Of a stretch of 5,224 nucleotides of DNA, positions 1 to 5,224 are shown in pieces. The stretch covers positions 1-5,224 of the forward strand of contig CANFIL010000095.1 of NCBI GenBank assembly GCA_947447095.1, read 5' to 3'. Position 1 is the first letter of the stretch; every line of letters begins with the position of its first letter. The notes under the pieces are model-generated. The model searched no databases. It was not told the origin of the DNA and worked only from the letters and a program-made list of their open reading frames with translations. Origin of the DNA: Actinomycetota bacterium. Its GTDB lineage: Bacteria; Actinomycetota; Actinomycetes; S36-B12; UBA5976. Both the position numbers and the translations under genes were made by a program.

Positions 1-258
1 ATTCCACTTAGGCCATTCAGAATTGGCGATCGACAACGCAATTGGACCGCCCATAGAAACACCGTGTCGAATTCCGCCGGTGATCGTGACCTCGTCTTGC
101 TCAAACTTCATACGAGCACCGCGACCAAAACCGAGTCGTCGACGAGCTAGGGCGTTTGTGATGTCAGATGTCGTACATTCAATGCCTGCTGGCAGCCCAT
201 CAATAACGCCAGTCAGGGACGGCCCGTGTGATTCACCTGCGGTCAGCCATCTCAACAT
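1..258 (-). CDS. aroC: Chorismate synthase, N-terminal part (cut by left window edge)
   Basis: Chorismate synthase converts 5-enolpyruvylshikimate-3-phosphate to chorismate in the cytoplasm, using reduced FMN; it is the last shikimate-pathway step. The 86 visible residues begin MLRWLTAGESHGP and match the family start. The GESHG signature lies at residues 8-12 with the conserved His11, followed by GVIDGLPAG (17-25), the arginine-rich RRRLGFGRGARM stretch (39-50), which in the family contributes to phosphate and cofactor binding, and a TGGIRHGVSMGGPIA stretch close to the cut. The rest of the protein, roughly three quarters of a usual length near 390 residues, lies beyond the left edge. The ATG at 258-256 is the only reasonable start: an in-frame TGA lies at 273-271 with no start codon in between. 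The gene is 27 bases downstream of the peptidase gene and has only a weak ribosome binding site. No defect is seen in the visible part. Identity is very secure. Confidence 0.97.
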   Translation of the reverse strand, partial: MLRWLTAGESHGPSLTGVIDGLPAGIECTTSDITNALARRRLGFGRGARMKFEQDEVTITGGIRHGVSMGGPIALSIANSEWPKWN

Positions 259-285
259 GACCTTATTCTTTCATGTTGGGCCTGA
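259..285 (-). other. 27-base spacer upstream of aroC, the longest gap in the window
   Basis: This is the only gap longer than 3 bases between genes. On the minus strand it contains AAGG only 2 bases before the aroC ATG, too close for an ideal Shine-Dalgarno site, and a GAAAG stretch farther out with better spacing. Initiation may therefore lean on coupling to the upstream peptidase gene. I see no stem-loop with a T-run and no -35/-10 pair. Confidence 0.5.
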
Positions 286-786
286 TCAAGGCGAATTTAC
301 GCTGTGAATCACCACAAGTGCCAGGGTTGCAATTGTCATGTAGGGACCAAAGGCAAGACGGGAAGTTCGTGATAACCGTCCTGTGGCCATTCCAGCAAGT
401 GCAATGAGACCAGCCAGTACAAAAGTCACAAAAATGCAGATGAGCCACGCTTGGGCGTTGTAATACCCAAGAACCAGGCCTGTTGGAACTGAATATTTCA
501 CGTCCCCCATACCAATTTGTCGTCTACTTATCACATACAAAGCGGCATAAACTGACGAATTTGCCGTTGCGGTTTTTATTGCTGCCAAGAATGGATCCCA
601 CTCATCGGTGAACCAACTAATGGCAATCTCGGATCCGAGCACTAACAACGTGAATGTGGCGACATGTTTATTGGGAAGTCGATGTGTTCGGATGTCGTTG
701 TAGGACAACCAACCCCCATAGCCGAGAAGAAGCAGAAGTGGAGTGGAAAAGAGAAGCACTGAGATGGCGACGATTAATGTCTCCAT
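286..786 (-). CDS. Short A24-family prepilin peptidase (peptidase domain only)
   Basis: The product (166 residues) is predicted to be an inner-membrane aspartyl protease that cleaves the leader of type IV pilin-like or Tad pilin precursors. The two A24 catalytic aspartates are visible: Asp31 in the DIRTHRLPN motif (31-39) and Asp95 in GMGDVK (92-97). A further family feature, FGPY, is at 146-149. Hydrophobic stretches at about 3-21, 43-58, 100-107 with neighbours, 112-134 and 150-161 indicate a polytopic membrane protein. It lacks the N-terminal methyltransferase domain and zinc-binding cysteines of full PilD, so it resembles the short CpaA/TadV-like form. It begins 3 bases after the aroE stop in the same reading frame, with no recognisable Shine-Dalgarno sequence, which suggests reinitiation by ribosomes finishing aroE. 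No pilin or secretion ATPase gene is in the window, so its substrate is unknown. A homologue in the same place (Rv2551c) is known in mycobacteria. Family assignment is confident; the physiological role is not. Confidence 0.88.
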   Translation of the reverse strand: METLIVAISVLLFSTPLLLLLGYGGWLSYNDIRTHRLPNKHVATFTLLVLGSEIAISWFTDEWDPFLAAIKTATANSSVYAALYVISRRQIGMGDVKYSVPTGLVLGYYNAQAWLICIFVTFVLAGLIALAGMATGRLSRTSRLAFGPYMTIATLALVVIHSVNSP

Positions 787-789
787 GAT

Positions 790-1590
790 CTAGCGCGTGG
801 CAAGCGCATTCATGAGAGCACTTCGCATGGCATGCACAGGTGCTTCTTGACCGGTCATAAGTTCAACTTGTTTCGCGGCTTGGTGCAGCAGCATGAGATA
901 TCCGGGAATCGCAATGCAGTCAGCTGCATGCCAACGACTTGCAAGCGCCGATGGCCATGGATGGTAGACCACATCCAGCATCGGACCTTGAGGATCTATC
1001 ACAGCATCAGCTATGACATCCGCTACTCCCCCAGGTGTCGTGTTAATGGTCAATGTCTGAGCATCAAAAGCTACTTCGGAAATGTGAACATCCGAGAAAC
1101 TGATGCTGAGCTTGTCAGCTATCACGCGGCACTCTTCAAGTGCAGAGTGGTTTCGTGCCACGGCTTGAATCTGTGTGACCCCTAGTTGCGATGCCGCGAC
1201 GATACTCGACCGTGCTGTGGCGCCAGATCCAAAAATCACGGCACGTGAAATCGCATGTGATGTCATCTCTCGAACAGCATTCACTATTCCCAAGACATCA
1301 GTGTTGTCTCCTTGAATAGTTGAACCGAAAGTCAAAGTGTTAATTGCTCGAGCTAAAACGGCGACGGCGCTCACATTTTCTGCAACATCAAAAGCAACCT
1401 CTTTGAGAGGCATTGTTAGCGACAGTCCAATCCACGACGAGTCGATTGTGTCAACGAATGAGGCGAATGTATCTGTCGATACCTCTATGGCTTGGTAATC
1501 ATGTTCAAGGCCAAGTTCTGCGTATGCTGCACGATGTAATACGGGCGATAACGAATGAGCGATGGGACTTCCTAAAACTGCTGCATGCAT
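790..1590 (-). CDS. aroE: Shikimate dehydrogenase (NADP-dependent)
   Basis: The enzyme reduces 3-dehydroshikimate to shikimate with NADPH in the cytoplasm. With the chosen start it has 266 residues, within the usual 260-290. Substrate-binding SLS is at 13-15, the SLTMPLK motif with catalytic Lys63 at 57-63, Asn84 in AINTL, and Asp98 in GDNTDVLG (94-101). The Rossmann nucleotide loop is GSGATARS (121-128), followed by VAR at 144-146. The C-terminal part has DVVYHPWPS (206-214) and GYLMLLHQAA (230-239) with the substrate-side Gln237. A longer frame opens at 1620, but ATG 1590-1588 is preferred. It overlaps the mltG stop as TAATG, has AGGGAAG 8 bases upstream, and gives the usual family start just before AVLGSPIAHSLSP. 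The extra ten residues from 1620 would be atypical. It precedes the peptidase and aroC in the apparent operon, placing two shikimate-pathway enzymes in one transcript. All expected active-site residues are present. Confidence 0.96.
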   Translation of the reverse strand: MHAAVLGSPIAHSLSPVLHRAAYAELGLEHDYQAIEVSTDTFASFVDTIDSSWIGLSLTMPLKEVAFDVAENVSAVAVLARAINTLTFGSTIQGDNTDVLGIVNAVREMTSHAISRAVIFGSGATARSSIVAASQLGVTQIQAVARNHSALEECRVIADKLSISFSDVHISEVAFDAQTLTINTTPGGVADVIADAVIDPQGPMLDVVYHPWPSALASRWHAADCIAIPGYLMLLHQAAKQVELMTGQEAPVHAMRSALMNALATR

Positions 1591-2714
1591 TAGTAGCACT
1601 TCCCTGGATTGTCGTTGCAATATTTGAGGAACTCGTCCTTGATGGTAAGAAACTCACTATATGAACTAGTGAACTTTGTTTCTTGAGTGTCGAGATTGAC
1701 GGTCGTGAAATACAGCCAGTCACCAACCGCAGGATTCAAGGCAGCTGTGATGGCATCTTCGCCAGGGTTGCCCACTGGACCCGGTGGTAAGCCGTCATGT
1801 AGGTAGGTGTTGTACGGAGTGTCTTTAGCAAGCTGATCCGTTGTCAGGATGACATCGGTTTTGCCAAGTCCATAGTTCACTGTTGAATCGAATTGCAAAC
1901 GCATCGGTTCAGCAAGACGGTTGTAGACGACTCGGGAAACTTTGGCAAAGTCACGTGGGTGTCCTTCTACCTGCAGAAGTGAAGCAATCGTGATGATTTG
2001 CTGAGGTGTCATCCCCAGTGCAGATGCACTCTTCACAAGATCAACGGAAGCTGCCACTTCGTTGTACTTATTCACCATGCTTTTCAGAATTGAAGCAGCG
2101 GTTGCATTGGGGGCAATGTCGTATGTCGCTGGAAACAAAAATCCTTCAGGATTTCCGTGGGCATAGTCGGGTAATCCCAGCGCTTGTGAATCCTTGAGGG
2201 CTGCAGCGAAGTCTGCTGCTTGGATGCCTGTTTCTTTCGAAAGGTTCTCGACGATCCATGCCACTCGTTTACCTTCGGGAATGACGAAGCGATGGACGTC
2301 TCGAGTCGCAGGATCAAGTAGTGCGGCAATTGCCTGGCTTGCCTTCATCTGAGTTTTCAGGTTGTAAAAGCCAGGTTGTATCGAAGCGCTGTCCGGATTT
2401 GCGTTCGCTGCTCGCGTGAAAGCATCAACCGACGCCACGATTCCTTGAGTTTTCAGATCGTTTCCAATCTGAGCCAATGTCTGTCCTTGAGTGATTTCAA
2501 ATACCACCGACGTTGTGCCTGGTCCCGCGAAATCCGCTGGCCCTTGAAAATGTTTGAGTAGTTTTGGCGCCGCAACTGCGATAGATGAAACAAGAACTGC
2601 GATGACGAGTAATGCAACGAGAAATCCACGACCTCGGCGAGGTTCCTTGGGCGACTGATGTGAGCCACCCGTTGGCGATGGAGAAGCATCTCCAAGTATT
2701 TCGAGATTTCCCAC
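1590..2714 (-). CDS. mltG: Endolytic murein transglycosylase (YceG-like)
   Basis: MltG is an inner-membrane lytic transglycosylase that cuts nascent peptidoglycan strands on the outer face of the membrane and is thought to terminate glycan elongation. The 374-residue product has a Pro/Ser-rich, then basic cytoplasmic tail (1-30), one membrane helix at about 31-49, a LysM-like region beginning VFEITQGQTLAQIGNDL (71-87), and the YceG catalytic domain. GFLFPATYDI is at 191-200, and ASLLQVEG at 244-251 contains Glu250, which by my alignment matches the catalytic Glu218 of E. coli MltG. VVYNRL (262-267), LQFDSTVNYGLG (273-284), TPYNTY (299-304) and GLPPGPVGNPG (308-318) are further family blocks. 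The start is GTG at 2714-2712, supported by AGGGGAG with a 5-base spacer. The stop TAA shares its last A with the aroE ATG. The only two cysteines, Cys366 and Cys373, lie in the last nine residues. Family identity is secure. Confidence 0.95.
   Translation of the reverse strand: MGNLEILGDASPSPTGGSHQSPKEPRRGRGFLVALLVIAVLVSSIAVAAPKLLKHFQGPADFAGPGTTSVVFEITQGQTLAQIGNDLKTQGIVASVDAFTRAANANPDSASIQPGFYNLKTQMKASQAIAALLDPATRDVHRFVIPEGKRVAWIVENLSKETGIQAADFAAALKDSQALGLPDYAHGNPEGFLFPATYDIAPNATAASILKSMVNKYNEVAASVDLVKSASALGMTPQQIITIASLLQVEGHPRDFAKVSRVVYNRLAEPMRLQFDSTVNYGLGKTDVILTTDQLAKDTPYNTYLHDGLPPGPVGNPGEDAITAALNPAVGDWLYFTTVNLDTQETKFTSSYSEFLTIKDEFLKYCNDNPGKCY
1599..1605 (-). promoter_or_regulatory. Ribosome binding site deciding the aroE start
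   Basis: AGGGAAG on the minus strand lies 8 bases before the ATG at 1590, inside the last codons of mltG. It supports the 266-residue AroE over the frame opening at 1620, whose nearest AAGGA is about 15 bases away. Confidence 0.75.
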
Positions 2715-2716
2715 GA

Positions 2717-3166
2717 CTACTCCCCTAAAGCAACGCCTGCCACCTCGGCATGTTTGGATTCGAAGTCCAATGCATGCTCCAAGATGACGACGGCTGCTGC
2801 CTGATCGATGATCCCTTTAGATGATTGTGCCGTATGGCCAGTCGCTCTCAGGGCTGTTGCAGCCGAGACTGTGGAAAGTCGTTCGTCAACGAGTCGAATT
2901 TCAGCCGTAATGTGCTGCGACAGATCATTGGCGAAATCAATGGCATATTGGGTCGATTTGGTGTGGTCGCCTGTAAGTGACAATGGGAATCCCACATAAA
3001 CCAGCACGGCTTCATATTCGTTAATGACAGCGGCGACCTCGTTAATGGCGCTCTGGCTCATCTTGATCGTTGCTACCGGCAGAGCCATGGTGGCATCAGG
3101 GTCTGTTCGAGCCAGGCCAATTCGGCTTTGGCCGACATCTACGCTGAATCTGATGCCGCGTTTCAC
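2717..3166 (-). CDS. ruvX: YqgF/RuvX-family RNase H-fold nuclease
   Basis: This small cytoplasmic protein belongs to the YqgF/RuvX family. It was described as a putative Holliday junction resolvase, and in some bacteria as a nuclease acting on rRNA precursors or other RNA, so its substrate here is open. The 149 residues match the usual length of about 140-160. The acidic catalytic positions of the RNase H-like fold are visible: Asp10 in VDVGQSRIGLA (9-19), Glu95 in VDERLST (93-99), and Asp121 in IIDQAAAVVILEHAL (119-133). The block VGFPLSLTG (58-66) is also typical. The frame stays open to 3373, but that would overlap alaS by more than 200 bases. The GTG at 3166-3164 is chosen because it gives the family-like start KRGIRFSVDVG and follows the alaS TAA by one base, with AAGG 6 bases upstream. 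The stop is 2 bases before mltG. Adjacency to alaS is common across bacteria. Confidence 0.94.
   Translation of the reverse strand: MKRGIRFSVDVGQSRIGLARTDPDATMALPVATIKMSQSAINEVAAVINEYEAVLVYVGFPLSLTGDHTKSTQYAIDFANDLSQHITAEIRLVDERLSTVSAATALRATGHTAQSSKGIIDQAAAVVILEHALDFESKHAEVAGVALGE
2720..2726 (-). promoter_or_regulatory. Strong ribosome binding site for mltG (GTG start)
   Basis: AGGGGAG on the minus strand sits 5 bases before the GTG at 2714 and overlaps the last codons of ruvX. It is the best Shine-Dalgarno match among the junctions in the window and justifies the GTG start. Termination at the ruvX TAG occurs between this site and the start codon, an arrangement suited to translational coupling. 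Confidence 0.8.
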
Positions 3167-3167
3167 G

Positions 3168-5224
3168 TTAGGCCTTGAGGGCGTGAGCGACTGCTTCAAG
3201 GCCAGCGTCGAGTCCGCCGACATTGGCGCCTCCGCCTTGTGCCATTTCAGCGTTTCCGCCACCACGGCCATCAATTGAAGGAAGAAGGGCCTTGAGGGCA
3301 TCGCCAGCACTCGCGCCAGCGTCACGAGCCGCGCTATCTGTTGCAGTGACCACGCTGATCTTGTCATCTTCAACTACTGCACCAACAAGTACGTATCCGT
3401 TGACCGTGATCTTTGACTTTGCAGAAGTGACGATGTCGCGAAGTGCTCCAGCTTCGGTGCCCGCTGGTGCAACGAAGCGGAACAATTTGAGATTGCCTAC
3501 GTCAGTCGGTGTTCCGAGAAGGCCTTCGATGTCGCTCATCAAAGCTGCGCTCTTGACCTTATTGATTTCGCGCTCTGCGTTCTTCAAGCGTTCCATCATT
3601 TTGCCAATACGATCTGGCAGTTCTTCAGGACGCGCTTTGGTCATATCTGCAAGCTGAGCCACGATTGAGTGCTCGCGAGCAAGGAAGCGATAAGCATCAG
3701 CACCAACGAGAGCCTCTACGCGGCGAACACCTGCGCCGATTGAACCTTCCGACAAGAAGGAAACGACACCAAGTTGACCTGTGCTGGAAGTATGCGTACC
3801 ACCACAGAGTTCACGAGCCCAGTCTCCAACCGAAACTACGCGAACCTGATCGCCATACTTTTCGCCGAACAAAGCCATAGCGCCGGTCTTGCGCGCTTCG
3901 TCCTGGGTCATTACTTCGGCGGTGACGAGAAGATCCTGAATGAGTAATTCGTTAACACGCGCTTCTACATCGTTCATGACAGATGCTGGTACGGCGCCTG
4001 CACTCGGGAAATCGAAACGAAGACGACCTGGTGAATTTTCAGAACCCATCTGTGTCGCAGTTTCGCCAAGAGCTTCACGGAAAGCCTTATGCACCATGTG
4101 AGTCGCGGTATGTGCACGCGAGATCGCAAGGCGACGGCTGACATCAACCTGCCCGACAGCGTGCTTACCCACTTCAACGGCACCCTTAATGACCTTGCCC
4201 CGGTGCACGAACAATCCCGGTACAGGTGTTTGAACGTCGACAATCTCAACCTGAGTGCCATCGTCAAGCGTGATCACGCCATGGTCAGCTAGCTGACCAC
4301 CGCTCTCGGCATAGAACGGTGTGCGATCGACAAGAACTTCTACTTCGGTGCCTTCGGAAGCACTCTGCACGTCGTTACCGTCAACGATGATGCCAGTGAT
4401 GTTTCCTTCAGATTGTGTCTCACTGTAGCCAAGGAATGTAGTCGTTCCTGAGCGTCCCATGATGTCGCGGTAAGTGGTTACCGCCACAACACCGCTCTTG
4501 CGAGCTGCAGCATCAGCCTTAGCTCGGCTGCGTTGTTCTTGCATCAACGCGCGGAAGCCCTCTTCATCGACCTTGACGCCTTGTTCGGCAGCCATCTCGA
4601 GTGTGAGGTCAATCGGGAATCCGAAAGTGTCGTGAAGCGCGAAGGCTGAATCACCTGTCAGTGTTGCTGACTTACTTGACTTGAGTTCTTTCACGGCCAT
4701 GTCGAACATGGTGGTTCCACGCTCAAGTGTTTGCAGGAATGATTCCTCTTCGGCAACTGCGATAGAAGTGATGCGACCCTTGTCAGTCAGCAATTCTGGG
4801 TACTGAGGAGACATGGACTGAATGCTTGCATCGATGAGCTCAGCCATCGTTGGTTCGTGTGCACCAAGTAGGCGCATGTTACGAACAACGCGGCGCAAAA
4901 TTCGGCGAAGAACATAGCCTCGGCCTTCGTTACCTGGCAGAACACCATCGCCGATGAGGAAAGCACAGGTTCGTGCATGGTCAGCAACGACACGAAGTGC
5001 AACATCGGACTTTGGATCGGATCCGTATGTGGTACCCGTCAAAACACTGGCACGGTCGAGAATGATTTTGGTGGTATCAATTTCATAGATGTTGTCGACA
5101 CCCTGCAAAAGTGCCGCCATTCGTTCCAGGCCCATTCCGGTGTCAATGTTCTTGGCAGGAAGCTCGCCGAGAATTTCGTAACCTTCTTTGCCGGGTCCAC
5201 CTGCGCGTTCAAATTGCATGAACA
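3168..5224 (-). CDS. alaS: Alanyl-tRNA synthetase, missing its N-terminus at the right window edge
   Basis: AlaRS attaches alanine to tRNA-Ala in the cytoplasm and hydrolyses mischarged Ser- or Gly-tRNA-Ala. About 684 residues are visible, and the first 200 or so (class II motifs 1 and 2) lie beyond the right edge; the ATG at 5219 is internal, in the conserved FMQFER block. Numbering from that Met, class II motif 3 region NIDTGMGLERMA is at 24-35 and the tRNA-recognition block GNEGRGYVLRRILRRVVRNMRLLG at 96-119. The editing domain has FYAESGGQLADHG (302-314) and the zinc-site motifs HTATH (370-374) and CGGTH (472-476). Next come a helical, charged segment (about 515-565) and the C-terminal DHHA1/C-Ala domain with its glycine-rich DGRGGGNAEMAQGGG (650-664). 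All editing and zinc residues are intact. It heads the visible gene run and is followed by ruvX after one base. The promoter must be outside the window. Confidence 0.98.
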   Translation of the reverse strand, partial: FMQFERAGGPGKEGYEILGELPAKNIDTGMGLERMAALLQGVDNIYEIDTTKIILDRASVLTGTTYGSDPKSDVALRVVADHARTCAFLIGDGVLPGNEGRGYVLRRILRRVVRNMRLLGAHEPTMAELIDASIQSMSPQYPELLTDKGRITSIAVAEEESFLQTLERGTTMFDMAVKELKSSKSATLTGDSAFALHDTFGFPIDLTLEMAAEQGVKVDEEGFRALMQEQRSRAKADAAARKSGVVAVTTYRDIMGRSGTTTFLGYSETQSEGNITGIIVDGNDVQSASEGTEVEVLVDRTPFYAESGGQLADHGVITLDDGTQVEIVDVQTPVPGLFVHRGKVIKGAVEVGKHAVGQVDVSRRLAISRAHTATHMVHKAFREALGETATQMGSENSPGRLRFDFPSAGAVPASVMNDVEARVNELLIQDLLVTAEVMTQDEARKTGAMALFGEKYGDQVRVVSVGDWARELCGGTHTSSTGQLGVVSFLSEGSIGAGVRRVEALVGADAYRFLAREHSIVAQLADMTKARPEELPDRIGKMMERLKNAEREINKVKSAALMSDIEGLLGTPTDVGNLKLFRFVAPAGTEAGALRDIVTSAKSKITVNGYVLVGAVVEDDKISVVTATDSAARDAGASAGDALKALLPSIDGRGGGNAEMAQGGGANVGGLDAGLEAVAHALKA
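3173..3177 (-). promoter_or_regulatory. Ribosome binding site supporting the ruvX GTG start
   Basis: CAAGG on the minus strand lies within the last codons of alaS, 6 bases before the GTG at 3166. It is a moderate match, but combined with the conserved N-terminus it favours the short RuvX. Confidence 0.55.

Larger units (their letters stand above)
1..5224 (-). other. Apparent single operon alaS-ruvX-mltG-aroE-peptidase-aroC
   Basis: All six genes point the same way with junctions of 1, 2, -1, 3 and 27 bases, and no terminator-like hairpin is visible between them. Co-transcription is an inference from spacing. The order is known from other actinobacteria such as Mycobacterium tuberculosis (Rv2555c to Rv2551c), so it appears to be inherited rather than newly assembled. 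The unit extends beyond both window edges. In related genomes aroK and aroB follow aroC. Confidence 0.8.

Noticed and set aside
263..274. Four-codon mini-frame ATG AAA GAA TAA in the spacer before aroC, resembling a tiny leader peptide
   Set aside because: It is too short to distinguish from chance and contains no aromatic codons that would suggest attenuation. No alternative hairpins are evident.
259..285. Possible terminator or promoter between the peptidase gene and aroC
   Set aside because: There is no inverted repeat followed by a T-run and no convincing -35/-10 pair within 27 bases.
23..307. Plus-strand open frame of 94 codons opposite aroC
   Set aside because: The opposite strand clearly encodes the AroC N-terminus. 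The frame has no recognisable domain and runs into the peptidase gene.
1591..1620. Longer AroE starting at 1620 (ten extra residues)
   Set aside because: The extra residues are not family-like. The ATG at 1590 has a better Shine-Dalgarno sequence and the tight TAATG overlap with mltG.
3167..3373. Upstream extension of the ruvX frame by 69 codons, giving a 218-residue protein
   Set aside because: It would overlap the conserved C-Ala end of alaS by more than 200 bases, the added residues do not resemble RuvX, and a well-placed GTG with AAGG lies at 3166.
3223..3657. Plus-strand open frame of 144 codons opposite the 3' part of alaS
   Set aside because: It is a mirror of a strongly conserved gene. 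Its proline- and serine-rich composition follows from the alaS codons, and I recognise no domain in it.

Overview
The window reads as a continuous run of six protein genes, all on the minus strand. Transcription runs from the right edge to the left edge. In transcription order they are alaS (5' end cut off by the right edge), ruvX, mltG, aroE, a short A24-family prepilin peptidase, and aroC (only its N-terminal part, cut off by the left edge). No tRNA, rRNA, mobile element, CRISPR array or sizeable intergenic region is visible.

The gene order points to an actinobacterium. From general knowledge, Mycobacterium tuberculosis has the same series (alaS Rv2555c, ruvX Rv2554c, mltG Rv2553c, aroE Rv2552c, Rv2551c of the prepilin peptidase type), with chorismate synthase Rv2540c further downstream. 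Protein details agree, for example the SLTMPLK form of the AroE catalytic motif and the MLRWLTAGESHGP start of AroC. Base composition looks close to half G+C by eye, well below Streptomyces or Mycobacterium. This would fit a lower-GC lineage such as aquatic actinobacteria, but that placement is an inference and genus cannot be read from here.

Packing is extreme. alaS and ruvX are 1 base apart, ruvX and mltG 2 bases, mltG and aroE share one base (TAATG), aroE and the peptidase are 3 bases apart, and the peptidase and aroC 27 bases. There is no room for internal terminators or conventional standalone promoters between genes, so the set is probably one operon with translational coupling. Promoter and terminator must lie outside the window or inside coding sequence.

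Functionally the operon is a mix: tRNA-Ala charging and proofreading (alaS), a RNase H-fold nuclease linked to RNA processing or Holliday junctions (ruvX), a membrane enzyme that ends glycan strand growth (mltG), two steps of aromatic amino-acid synthesis (aroE, aroC), and an inner-membrane aspartyl protease. No obviously new system is present. The points most worth a second look are the in-frame single stop between aroE and the peptidase, which has no visible ribosome binding site, and a pair of cysteines at the extreme C-terminus of MltG.
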